Positions 26,701 to 36,853 of a stretch of 64,000 bases of DNA are shown here, piece after piece (position 1 is the first letter of the stretch; each line of letters begins with the position of its first letter). The translations under genes and the position numbers were made by a program. The notes below the pieces were generated by a model. It saw nothing but the letters and a program-made list of their open reading frames with translations, was not told the DNA's origin and did no database searches. This stretch comes from Panax quinquefolius (Eukaryota > Streptophyta > Magnoliopsida > Apiales > Araliaceae). The stretch spans positions 34,100,123-34,164,122 of the forward strand of contig CM035170.1 of the NCBI GenBank assembly GCA_020205615.1, read 5' to 3'.

Positions 26701-29700
26701 TTCAGCTGGTAATGGCCTCCATATGTTCCTTTTTATCAAAGAAAAACTGCTTTTACTTGAGATTCTCCAAGCTACTTTGACCCCAAACTGACCTATCTTG
26801 GGGTTCTTGCTTAAATACTTCAAATAAGTAAAGACAAGACACTGTTTCTTGGACCATAAGTGCACATTTTTGCTGTTTTGTGGGCTAAACTTCACAAGAT
26901 AGAAGTGCTGCATCAATGGAGCTATCACACAAGTTTCCAAAGAAGTTTTATTTTCCTTTATTTTTCACTTGAATAGGGAGTATCTTCTGAAGTCTCTAAG
27001 GGACAAGATTTCCTGGTTTAAGAGCACCTTTTCCTTGCTTTTACCTGTCAAAACTTTAAGCTGAACAACCTCACCATAGTCATTGCCCTTGTAGAATTTC
27101 TTACAAGTTTCCAAAGAAGTTCTATTTTCTTTCATTTTCCACTTGAATAGGGAGTATCTTCTGAAGTCACTAAGGGGCAGGATTTCCTGGTTTAAGAGCA
27201 CCTTTTCCTTGCTTTTACCTGTCAAAACTTTAACCTGAACAACCTCATCACAGTCCTTTCTCTTGTAGAATTTCTTAGCATTTGTAATGTCCTGTAGTAA
27301 CTTCTGAACCTGGGAACTTACAGTAGTCTCCAACAATATCAGGGAAAATGCAAGTGCTCTTGTTCATCATAGCTTCCTTAAAGTTATTCTCAATATTCTC
27401 CATATACTTATTAAGGAAACCCATGCTAAACTCATTGTAGCAAATCCCCTTTGACAATTCCATTAGGTCTTTGATGAAGCATTTTCATAGGACAAGTAGG
27501 AGGCTGTTTTAAGGTTGTTTGAGAAGATGGAATTGTTAATAAGGAATTGAGATTGTTTGTCGTGTGTATTGGAAAGGAAGCTAGCCTGGTTTGCAAATCT
27601 TTTAGCGTACTTATTATGATCATAGGGTTGGAGAAATAGACTAGTGGCTTTTTCAACATACTCAGATAAATTTGTTGTTTTGGTTTTCTCTAAGTGCATG
27701 TTTTGATTGGACATCTCCACTTTCTCTCTCCAAGGTTCAAGAGTTGCAAACCATTCATTTTGGGAATGAATTGGATGACAAACAACACCTTTACTGCATC
27801 CCATTTTGTCAAAAAATTCAGCTTGGGACCTTGTGGAGCTAGAATGCTAATGTTTCTATCCTCATTTTCTAGCCTAAGTTGCAACATGGGAGGCTGCCTT
27901 GATAGCTCCCCTTCCAAGAAAACTTCTTGTCGTTGTTCAAGAAGTGCTAAAACTCATTTTTCCTTCATGAATCCTTGTTCCACTTTAGGACAATTATCAA
28001 ACACAGGGACTTCATACCAAAACTCTTCTCCATATTCTAGTTGTGTAGTACCTTGCTGAATGTTGTCATTTAATTCAGCCTTTTGATCAAAGACACAATT
28101 CCCTTTCCACTGTATTTTCCTATTTCCTTGAGCTTGGTTAACATCTCATTCCTTGTTGAGAACAAGTTGCTCCTCAATGGTAGCAGTTTGCCACTCTATT
28201 ACTTAGGACATCATCAAATATTGAAGTCCCTTTTATCTTCATCATACTTATCATATATAGGAGCTCCTTCACAATTTGCTTCTTCACATTTCTTGATCCA
28301 GTTTCTAGCATTATCACCTTCAATGAATGACGGAAACACATGCTTGTGATGCTTGAGTTCCTTTCCCTTCTCATTTTCTTCACCATTGTTCCTCCTCTAT
28401 TGGACATCATTTTCTTCATTTGTTTTGACACTTAACTTCTAAGCATGGCTGGGATTTCTAAAGAAGCCCTTATCTCTCCTTTGCCCCATATGAACATGCC
28501 TCATGCCCTTTTCGTTGTTCCCAAAAGGATTCTTAAACCCCTCTTCATTATTTGAGCCTCTTTGCTTCAACAACTCATTCATCCCACCCATGAAGTAATC
28601 CATCTTCTCATCAATGAGTTGCAGTTTCTCATTGGTGTACTCGTAACATAGAAAGTCTAGCTGCAGCAATTGTGAAGGATCAACCATGATTACAGAGAAT
28701 AGAAAGAAAATGATCACAGAACAATTGTGATTCTGAGTTTGAAAATTAATCCCCAGCAGTAGCAACACTACTTGAGCTTGAGTGTTTGTTTAAGTAAGAA
28801 ATAGATATCCTCAGTGAAATAACTGAGTAATTGAAATAGAACAAGTTTAAATTCAACTAGCTATTGCTTAGTTAAATTTTAATTTAGTAAATGAGCACAC
28901 AAAATAAGTTATAGCACCTAGGATCAAAATATAGCATGAACACTAATTACCACTGTAGTAACAAGTGTAAACACTATGAATATAGCTGAAACTGTTTAGT
29001 TTTTGGGAATTTAAACTATCTGGGATTTGATTTGTGTTTTTGGATTTTTGAATGTGTAAACTAAAGCTTGGATATGCTAAACAACCTAATATGAATTACT
29101 TAACAGAAACAAAACAAATCAAGCAACTTTAAATTTTTTTCCGATCGAGAAGAACAAGCAAAATATGAATTGAAACATGTTTGGGTGTTGATGTTTATGA
29201 GAAATATGTTATGGACTACTACTATAAGACTGAACCGAGTGAGGGAAGTGATTATTACATGAAACAAGTGACTAATCACTCAATTTTGTTGAGTTGCTGG
29301 TTCGGCATGAAAACAGGTAATACTTTAATATTTCAATTTGATGAATTATTTCTTATTTGGGTCAATTGTTGAAATAAATTAAATAGGATTTTTTGTGAAT
29401 GTTTTTTATTGGTATTTCATAGTGTTATGTTTTGGGTTTTAATGTATATGAAATTTTATTGCTAATATACTTGTGAAGTAAAATAAATAATATATAAATT
29501 GTACGTTGTGAACGACTTGTCGTCGTACAGACACCATGGTCGTCTCCTAGGCGTCCTAGCGGTCGGCTACCGCCATGTCTTGTCTTGACGCCGTGACAAC
29601 TATGATTGAAAATGGAGAGCTAAAGCGAGTTTCATATGGATGGAAAGATTTAGGTGCATACAAACGGAAGAATGCTTGCCTAATATAATGAAACCTAGAA

Positions 29701-32661
29701 TGGAAGTGATATGACTTGATACCAGAAATTTACAAAATCATGCCTCTGATATCATATTAAGTCGGTAGTTCCTCTAAAACTGTAGGTTGTCAGAGAATGT
29801 AGCCAACATTCTACGTCATGTTTTATAGATAAGAATAATTCTAAAAAATTCCTAGAAACTTGGGTTATTTCATAGTATTTAAGTGCATATGACTATTTGT
29901 CTTCTGTTATCATGTTCCAAAACCACTTGAGCTCCAGCTGCGTATCATGCCTTATGTTTATTCTTTCCATAATCATATTATAATTTAGAAAAGAACCGAG
30001 GAAAAAATTAGTCAAATTTTAAACCTGGACTCAGCTAAACTAATAACCATCTTCTTTGTTAGTTTCTCACTTTTATAACTGAGAACTCAGTGTTTTGTTT
30101 CCTAATGAAGTACTGAGACCTCTTGTTATTGACTAACAACATACTGCATTTCAATTAATACATATATTGGCTGATCAGATTTAATCATCTTCTTATTTTG
30201 TTTCTTCCATCATATTATTATGAAAAGTTGTTTCGTGGTCAGCTCTCATTTCTAGTTGAATAGCATGAGTTCATGACAATATGGACTAACAAACTACTTT
30301 GACATCTTGCAATGAAATCAATTAGCTGATGATTATCATGTGGTGCATATGACAATATTCTAAATGTTGCTTGGGGATTTCTTATTTTGATTTTCTTTAC
30401 TCTTTTTTTCTTGCTAATAAGTATCAAAAATCATAATTCTCCTTATATTATATTGTAAAATACTAACGGTATTTACACAACCCTGTTGTAAAGGGAGATG
30501 AGGTCTCATTGCAGAGAGCACTGAATATGGTTCACATGAATACTCATGATTATGCTGCTGTGCTCTTCTATGCATCTTGGTGCCCGTTCTCTGGAACCTT
30601 TAGACCAAGTTTTTCCATCCTGTCTTCCTTGCATCCTTCAATACCCCATTTTGCAGTTGAAGAATCCGTCATAAGGCCAAGGTTTGGAACCAACATACTC
30701 TGTAGATGGTTGTTTCTCCACTATTTTGTTTTGTATCTTGAGAATATCTCTAACAAAATCTTTACAGCATACTTTCTAAATATGGAGTTCACGGGTTTCC
30801 TACTCTCTTCCTTTTAAATTCTACCATGCGTGTGCGCTATCATGGCTCCCGGACCCTTAATTCTCTTGTTACCTTCTACAGTGATGTTACTGGTAAGTCT
30901 TTTACTGTAAAAAAAATTGGTAATGAAATGTATAAAATTCTTACATTATTCTCAAAAGCATATTTATGAGTCTGTTACCTTAAACCCAATCAGTATAAAT
31001 GTATAATAACAGTTGATGCATCTAAGGATTTGCCAATAAAAATGTGCTTTCCCTTTTATTGCATTAACATGTATACTTCTGGGTAGCAATATTGTAGGTT
31101 TGGATTAGAGGTGGCAAATAGGTTTGACTAAATGGGTAATGGATAACTTTAATGGATAATAAGTTACTAATGGGTTGTGTCATAAATGGATATTTTTTAA
31201 ATGGGCTGAAAAAGGATAAATTTAAATGGATATAGGTTGAACCCATAAACCCGTATACAACCCAAAAGTCTGAACCACAGATTGTTCTCATCCTGGATCG
31301 ATGGTCATCCATGTTGCTCGATTATGGCGGAAAATTTGGGTTGAGAAATATATCCATTTAATAATATTTAGATTATTTAATCAATTAAAAAATATTAAAT
31401 ATATAGATACAACTATTATAATAGATCTATATAATCAAAAAAGGAAAAGAAACCTTTCAGATATAGATATAGAGCAAGGAAAGAGAAAGATTGTAAGGGA
31501 CTAAGGTATAAAACATGACAAGTAGAGACCTTATTGCTAACATTAGCTTTAGTGTTTCAGTTTCTTTTCTTTCTTTCGTGTTTCCGTTTCTTTTCTTTAG
31601 TGTTTCAGTTTCTTTTTTTTTTTTTGTGTTTCCGTTTCTTTTCTTTCTTCACTGTGGAGTTTCTCCGCTAGGAGATGAAGAGAATTAGGGGACCGAACAG
31701 GACGATCTTTTGAGATCTGATTAAGTGGTTAAGTGGGTAATAACCATTTAACCTACTTATTTATAATTATCCATTTAACCCAACCCATCTAAAACTCATC
31801 TAAGTAAATGGATAATTTTGACTAATTAAATCATGGGTTAAATGGACGGGTTGATGGGTTGGGTATAATATTGCCAGGTCTAGTTTAGATAGTAATATAT
31901 ATTATTTTTGTTATTTTATCTCCATGCATATCAAGTTTTTCACCCACCTTCAACCAAAAGTATAAAATAATAAAAATATAAATAAGTTTAATTTTCCTGC
32001 AAAATGTGACGAACAGAAACCTGCAATAAGCCTATTTGATCATAAATTGTTTTCTACGTAGCGAGCAGAATTTTCCTGCTTGCACGTTTCTGCTTTAGCA
32101 CATAGAAACGCATCCTTAATATTTTTTATCACCTTCTGTCACATAGTTAATTTATTAATTTCCTTTTAACCCAAGGTTTATATATTTTAAAATTCGATTG
32201 ACCACCAATTTTTGCGTATAGGTATTAAGACTCCATCCATGGATAAAACTTCTCTGGAAAGAATAGAAAACTCTGGGAATCATGAGAGAAACAACAACAG
32301 TGACCTGGAAAGCTGCCCTTTCACGTGGGCCAGGTCTCCCGAGAATTTGCTTCGGCAAGAGACATACTTGGCCTTGGCCACTATATTTGTGCTTTTGAGA
32401 TTGCTGTACTTTATTCTCCCAGGTCTGCGTATTTGTGCACAATTTACTTGGAGAAGACATATCCTAAACATGCGGTTGAAGAGCTTGTGGGAGCATCCTT
32501 TAGCCTACCTCAATCGAGCAATACAATTATTCAGCTCTCTTAAGGAGCCTTGCAAGAGAAGTAATTTGCAAGGAGCCATGAATGCCAAGGTATGGGCTTC
32601 CAAATCTTTAGCTTCGGTTTCATTTGGTGAAGCAAGCACCAGCCGAGTTGGGCGTCAGTAA
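20800..32661 (+). CDS. 5'-adenylylsulfate reductase-like protein (APRL5/7 type)
   Basis: The coding sequence has four exons: 20,800-20,997, 30,494-30,681, 30,768-30,892 and 32,222-32,661. It totals 951 nt (316 residues) with all GT-AG junctions in phase and no internal stop. Residues about 5-22 are a hydrophobic signal peptide (GLLLLMVFG). The thioredoxin-like domain spans about 67-170, with the active-site position reading WCPFS (95-99) in place of a WCGxC dithiol and the cis-proline loop as GFPTL (138-142). A transmembrane helix lies at about 218-238 ([20 protein letters not shown]), followed by a basic tail. Family members are secretory-pathway membrane proteins of the PDI/APR-like group, with no sulfate-reductase domain; substrates are not well established. 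Start choice is uncertain: in-frame ATGs at 20,746 and 20,785 are possible, but 20,800 gives the best signal peptide. A 21-nt alternative acceptor at 30,514 would also keep the frame. It looks intact despite heavy transposon load in introns 1 and 3. Confidence 0.9.
21930..22760. mobile_element. Foldback element in intron 1
   Basis: Arms of roughly 140 bp are inverted copies. The left arm ends with ACTATGTCAACTCACATGTT...TTAACAAATCTCCC (about 22,030-22,068). The right arm starts GGGAGATTTGTTAAGCTAACATGTGAGTTGATATAGT (about 22,616-22,652). Homology continues outward through GTTCAAGTG and AAGTTTAAGTTG. Terminal ends and target duplication were not fixed. Confidence 0.6.
22166..22478. mobile_element. 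Stowaway-like MITE nested in foldback element
   Basis: The ends are inverted: ACTCCCCCATTATTTTGTAA + GTGTCGTTTTT near 22,166-22,196 and AAAACGACACTTAAAAAGGA + ATGTAGGAAC near 22,447-22,476. The termini resemble degraded Tc1/mariner Stowaway ends (CTCCCTCCGT...). No coding capacity. Confidence 0.55.
22910..23205. mobile_element. Purine-rich MITE-like repeat
   Basis: Three related segments (near 22,915, 22,960 and 23,156) share TTTGG-A-TT-GGAGAGAA-like words and flank a TTTCATTAATGAAA palindrome at 23,121-23,134. Ends are unclear, so only a degraded small element is proposed. Confidence 0.3.
23290..24852 (+). pseudogene. L1-type LINE ORF1 remnant
   Basis: One frame (about 23,290-23,663) reads [20 protein letters not shown] then FMDVD, followed by [20 protein letters not shown]. 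This is the pattern of the C-terminal half of the plant L1 ORF1 nucleic-acid-binding domain. A second open stretch (24,205-24,636) is acidic ([16 protein letters not shown]), and a third (24,655-24,852) is proline- and serine-rich. Frame changes and stops separate the three. In intact LINEs ORF1 coats the element RNA. It sits in sense orientation inside intron 1 of the APRL gene. Confidence 0.6.
25172..25716 (+). pseudogene. L1-type LINE ORF2, endonuclease part only
   Basis: ORF2 opens with MKIVSWNAR at 25,172, then after a frame change continues [15 protein letters not shown] and [11 protein letters not shown]. This is the start of an APE-type endonuclease, with the N and E catalytic positions visible. 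Further remnants are [14 protein letters not shown] (about 25,470) and [15 protein letters not shown] (about 25,645-25,690), the end of the endonuclease domain. Reverse transcriptase is absent: the element stops at the LTR beginning at 25,717. The frame is broken several times. Confidence 0.75.
25540..25605 (+). repeat. Short tandem duplication in LINE ORF2
   Basis: A segment of about 32 bp ending TTTATGGTCTTTGTTCTT is present twice in a row, adding an extra hydrophobic stretch in the broken endonuclease reading frame. Confidence 0.6.
25717..26050 (-). mobile_element. 334-bp 3' LTR of gag-only element
   Basis: It is bounded by TGTGAGG at 25,717 and CCTGACA at 26,050 and follows the purine tract on the - strand. 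A TATTTATA-like box in reverse (CAACTATTTATAG) is near 25,855-25,867. It carries five or six copies of ATGCGCC. Confidence 0.55.
25944..25987. repeat. 7-bp ATGCGCC tandem repeat
   Basis: ATGCGCC is repeated five times in an uninterrupted run within the small LTR, preceded by a variant ATGTCCC. Confidence 0.85.
26051..28690 (-). pseudogene. Gag-like polyprotein remnant of gag-only element
   Basis: On the - strand the start at about 28,688 reads [20 protein letters not shown] and continues [18 protein letters not shown] Gag-core-like stretch [19 protein letters not shown] follows (about 28,345-28,285, after a frame change). The gene ends [15 protein letters not shown] at 26,095-26,042, where the last codons overlap the purine tract and the LTR start. 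No zinc knuckle, protease or RT signature was recognised. Frame changes separate the parts. A 58-codon segment is duplicated near 26,930-27,280. The gene points against the APRL gene. Confidence 0.55.
26930..27282 (-). repeat. 174-bp in-frame tandem duplication in gag-like gene
   Basis: Two copies are offset by 174 bp (GAATAGGGAG at 26,971 and at 27,145). On the - strand each encodes [20 protein letters not shown] followed by DFRRYSLFK. The offset is 58 codons, so the frame was kept when it arose. Confidence 0.85.
29490..29610. other. GC-rich patch in intron 1
   Basis: An island of CGTCGTACAGACACC, CGTCCTAGCGGTCGG and GACGCCGTGACAAC lies in AT-rich intron sequence. It resembles the inner part of a degraded DNA transposon, but no terminal repeats were found. 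Confidence 0.3.
30461..30467 (+). promoter_or_regulatory. Branch point of APRL intron 1
   Basis: A perfect TACTAAC lies 26 bp upstream of the AG at 30,492-30,493 that precedes exon 2. Confidence 0.65.
31098..31890. mobile_element. Non-autonomous hAT element in APRL intron 3
   Basis: The ends are TAGAGGTGGCAA at 31,106 and TTGCCAGGTCTA ending at 31,882, the typical hAT inverted-repeat form. They are flanked by GTTTGGAT (31,098-31,105) and GTTTAGAT (31,883-31,890), an 8-bp target duplication with one mismatch. Subterminal regions are rich in repeated AATGGATAA and ATGGGTT words in both orientations. It carries no transposase. Confidence 0.85.
31553..31655 (+). repeat. CT-rich tandem repeat inside hAT element
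   Basis: A unit like GTGTTTCAGTTTCTTTTCTTT alternates with GTGTTTCCGTTTC and is repeated four times. Confidence 0.7.
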
Positions 32662-34078
32662 GCTAAACTCTTATCTTTTTTTTATCACGATAACAACTAT
32701 TTAGAATTTCCGACAAATGCTTTGGAAATAGCATCTTGAAGGTCAATGGAGGAAGTTCTCAGAATTATCTTTGTCAACCTAGTTTACGGATTCCTTTGGG
32801 GCACCGATGATTCCTTGTAATGTGAATAAGTGTTTGATTATTGAAGCAACCTGCTTCAATTCTTTGTAACGTAGATTAATATTGATTTTCACCATTCAAA
32901 AAATAAGACGGAATCTTTTCATGTTTTGTAGGTTTTAAATTGGGATTATATTTGTGAATATCTTTTTAATCAAAAGCTCAACTTCTGGTAAATTTTATCA
33001 CATTTGTTTAGTATATTAGTGGTGTCATTGCACGTCGTAAGCATAATGTTTAGGATGCGGACTGATTGCCCTTTTCTCAAGGCTGTTAAGTCTGATTGTA
33101 TTGTGAAATTGTGCTCAAATTATAATTCGACAATCAATACGCCATAATTTGTTTATATTCCGACCAGATGGGGTTTGACAAGGTGTAACTATAAATTGTT
33201 CTAAAAATCTCCAACTCAATTATAATTATGAGTTATACAGATTTGAAATGCATTATTATCACCAGCTCATTAATATGCATGCAGGTCATCTTTTTATTGT
33301 TGCAGCAAGGCACAAGACCCTTGATACGTCAGTTAATTGAAGATTTACAGTGGATTCAATTTTATTTTATGTATTTATTTATTTATTATTATTTTTAAAA
33401 TTTTATTTGTGGCTTTTGATGTTCATCTTTTATATTTCTTTTTAATTGGGTAGTTGATCCAGCCCATAGGCTGCCCCCAACCCACGTTATCCAGCTACCC
33501 CATCCCAAGCCTCCAATTAGTGGTCGAATTATCCAAGGTTTTGTTGGGCGATATCAGCTAATAGCTGTCTCAATTAATTATCCGAACACCCCTTGCTCAG
33601 GCTCGGATAGGGTTGATAACTTTTCCTTTTATTTATTTATTTATTAGAATCGACTCGAAACTAGAAACTTTTACTTTTTATCAGAATGACTTGACTCGAT
33701 ATTTGATATTACTCCGCTCGAATTTAATTAACTAGATTCGTTTGGATAACGAGTTACTCGTGAGCCTATGTAATCAAGCTCGAGCCAATGATTGATTCAA
33801 ATACAATTTGTTCGACAGATTAAGAATTATTCAATTTTTGGAAACATGTACTTCAAGAATCAAGGTCAAGGCACTCATCTTCATTCGGCAACTAGTAAAT
33901 AACAAAAACACACCCACATAAATAGAAGAAGTTTCAAGACCTTCTATTGAATAAGATCGAGGAAGGAACATGGATGAAATTGAGGCCATGAAATTAGAAT
34001 TAGTTTTTAGCTTTTCAAATTAGGGACATAAAATATGAAAAACTAGTGTAGACCAAAAGGTTCATAAACTTGAAACAT
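32662..34078. other. APRL 3' flank, nothing else recognised
   Basis: The first ~250 bp probably include the APRL 3' untranslated region. The rest is AT-rich with TTTATT runs. No further exon or element end could be supported. Confidence 0.4.
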
Positions 34079-34300
34079 TTATGCTACGTTTGGATTGGAG
34101 TAATGAAGGTGGGAATGGAATGACTCAATTTTATATAATGAAAAAAATTGTGTTTGGTTGCGATCGGAATGGATTGAACTATTTTTATTTCTCCCAAATT
34201 TATGAATTTTATTCTTAGAGGAGGAAGAGTATGGAATAATTCATTATAGATTGAATCATTCCACTCTACATTATATTCCTTCAATCTAAACGTAGCATAA
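34079..34300. mobile_element. MITE with TATGCTACGTTTGGATTG ends
   Basis: The left end TATGCTACGTTTGGATTGGA and the right end TTCAATCTAAACGTAGCATA are inverted copies. The interior contains inverted GGAATGGAATGA/TCATTCCA words. It is about 220 bp and non-coding. The flanks TTA and TAA are compatible with a short TA or TWA duplication. Confidence 0.75.
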
Positions 34301-34879
34301 AAAAGAATGAATTTAGGATTTATCTTCTGCAATTCTTCCATAGGATTTTTTTTAAAAATATCTTTTTTCAGTAGTATGAATTACTCAATTTTCATGTATG
34401 TAGCATCTTATTATATGGATTGAAACGAGTATGGGTCAAATCCAGCTCAAAAATCTCTTCCCTCTCTCAAAATAAAACTTAAAACACAAATTTAGTAAAC
34501 TAAGGCGGTTTTTCAAATCGATAGCATTATAAAAAATATTGATTTTATGCAATTACAACAATTCATTTCAATTAAACATTTCACTTAAATAATTTATAAA
34601 TGAGTTGTGTTTGCATATCGAATGATCTTTGTTTTATGCAATTATAACAACTCATTTTTATAGGACTGGAAATAAATAGTTCAATTTTAATAACCTAGAA
34701 TCCAAATCAATCATAAGAATATAAAATTATATTGGTAGTCCCATATCAAAATAAACGACAGCAGTGTCCTTTTCTCTCTCCTTTAGCTTAGGAGTTTTGT
34801 ACTAGAACAAATGTGAGCAGTCTCTTATTCCTTTTTCGGTTTCTCCAATCTTACATTAATCACTCTCACTCATGTTGAA
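34301..34879. other. AT-rich spacer
   Basis: No gene, terminal repeat or known element end was seen between the MITE and the family-C LTR. Confidence 0.4.
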
Positions 34880-36853
34880 TTAATCATCATTATATTTACT
34901 AACATTTATATTTTATAACTTAGAACAAAATCTTTTATCGTCAGAAGCACTACACTTGCATACGTGCATGCCCGACGTCCTCCGATTGCCTCCGAAAACA
35001 CAACAATCCCAAAGATGGTCATTTTGACCCCTTCTAACAACCTCAAATTGAAAAACTTAAAAACTAAAAGTTGTAGGTCTATTCGTCCTCGTTCCGGATT
35101 ATCTTGAATTGCCTCAATCGAAGTTTGTATGGAAAAGTGATGGTCATTTTACCAAAACAGGTCAAAGTAGTCACACTTAACACACTTTGGGCGCGGCCGC
35201 ACCCATTTCCTTTACACTCCAGCGCGTCCGCGCTCCTGGGCAGCGCGCTCGCGCTTAGCTTCGCCCAGATTACAGTTTTTGTGATGTTTTTATTTCAAAT
35301 CTTCATAACTTCTTCATTTTAAGTCGGAATTAGTTGATTTTCGACTCTATGAACTCGTGAAACACTGAACTACTCAACTACAGAATAATTTTAACATTTT
35401 AAAAACTGTAACAAATCAATTTAAGGGTTCCAATTCAGTGTTCATGCTACATTTTTATGTTTTAAACATATTTAGCGAATTCAATCACTACGAATTCGTT
35501 TTTTAACCAAATTGATTCATTCAACTTGCGTTCTTTTCGTTTCTTATCGTATTAACACAATCCATCACCAATTTTATAATTATAACATAAACTCCTAACC
35601 AATTTTAGTCTCAAAACAGACCCAAAATACATATATTAAACAAAACTCATACTCTTCATCCTTAGCATGATTTTCATGAATTTGACAACTCTAAAATTGT
35701 TTATAGATGACATACCGCAGATTATACACACATATAAACAAATATATCTTTATCCTTCATCAAGCCAAACTAATTTTATAGAAACCTAATATTTGAGACA
35801 AACAAGAGTAGAGAGTTTTAAGGTTGGATTAATACCTTTTGATTCCTTCTTAACCCAATTAGATGATGAACAAGGTTCTTTTCTTCTTGTTCTTCCAAAG
35901 CTCTTCTCTAATTCTCAAAGAATTCTCATTTTCTCTCTTCTCTGCTCTATATTCTTCTTTCTCAGACACAACTTAATGTACTTTTTTTTATTTGGTCTAT
36001 GAGTTAAAAACACAAAGGGCTCCCATCTGTTACAAAGGCAAAGGATCACAAGGCCATGTTTGGCTAGAACCCTTAACCTCCTTATCCATTTATTTTAATA
36101 TTATTCCTATTATAAGTTACACCAAATGTCACACTTCTTTTGATTTAACCATAATCTTTATTTATCCAATACCATATTTACTTACCCAATAAATTTATAA
36201 TTTTATTTAACAAATCATTAGTTTTCTAATTTAATTATTTAATTAAATTAGAATACTACCATTCCATTAGCGTAATAAAATACGCATCGATTCTAAAACC
36301 ATTTAGTCAATATTATCACAATTAAATAAATTATTCCATACTAATTTCCATTGAATATTTATTTTATTTCAGTAAATATTCTAACTAAAATATTTATTTT
36401 ATTCGATAAATATTTTAATAATTTACAAAATTCACAATCAGTATTCCATTAACATATTACATTTATATGTAATATATTGCTTTCTCATTTTATTAAAACA
36501 AATAAATTTACATTAATTCACTATTTAAATTAAGTGAATTACTTGCTTTATATCTAGATTTAATTCATAATAATTTCATTACCAACAAGGCATACCATAT
36601 AAATTATATTATTCCATAATATAATTTTCCATCTTAATTAACTAATATTATTGAGTTAATTTCCTTTTCATAACAATTACATTTAATTTCTTCAATAGTT
36701 TAATTAACTATTAAACCTTTTTTTTCCCAATACATGAATATATATAATTTTCTTCACACCAAATTACATATTTCAAAATATATACATCTCATAATAAGAA
36801 TTTTAATTATTAAATTCTTATTTAAATAACTTATGAAAATTCGGGTTGTCACA
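34880..36853 (-). mobile_element. Family-C 3' LTR, 3'-truncated
   Basis: On the - strand it starts TGTGACAACCCGAATTTTC at 36,853. The match to the other LTR ends near 34,880. A GC-rich island (GGGCGCGGCCGCACCC and GCGCGTCCGCGCTCC) at about 35,190-35,260 stands out from AT-rich surroundings. Confidence 0.75.

Larger units (their letters stand above)
25717..28774 (-). mobile_element. Gag-only LTR element, 5' LTR missing
   Basis: On the - strand the 3' LTR is 26,050-25,717. Its outer ends, TGTCAGG and CCTCACA, are imperfect inverted ends of TG...CA type. Upstream lie a purine-rich AAAGGAGGCGGGAATG tract and a gag-like gene starting near 28,690. No RT or integrase and no 5' LTR were seen. The element sits directly against the LINE, so it is either inserted into the LINE or joined to it by deletion. 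Confidence 0.6.
20998..30493 (+). other. APRL intron 1 (9.5 kb, transposon-filled)
   Basis: It begins GTAATT after GTTATTGAG and ends TTGTAAAG before GGAGATGAG. A consensus branch point, TACTAAC, lies at 30,461-30,467, 26 bp before the acceptor. It contains a foldback element, a Stowaway-like MITE, an L1 LINE fragment and a gag-only LTR element. About 21,000-21,900 and 28,800-30,460 hold no element that I recognise. Confidence 0.85.

Noticed and set aside
32155..32543. Overlapping open frames on both strands near 32.2-32.5 kb
   Set aside because: They are shadows of APRL exon 4, which has the family match and correct splice phase.
33295..33365. Possible extra exon (TTGCAG acceptor then an open stretch)
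   Set aside because: No donor or family match follows. APRL already has its stop at 32,661.
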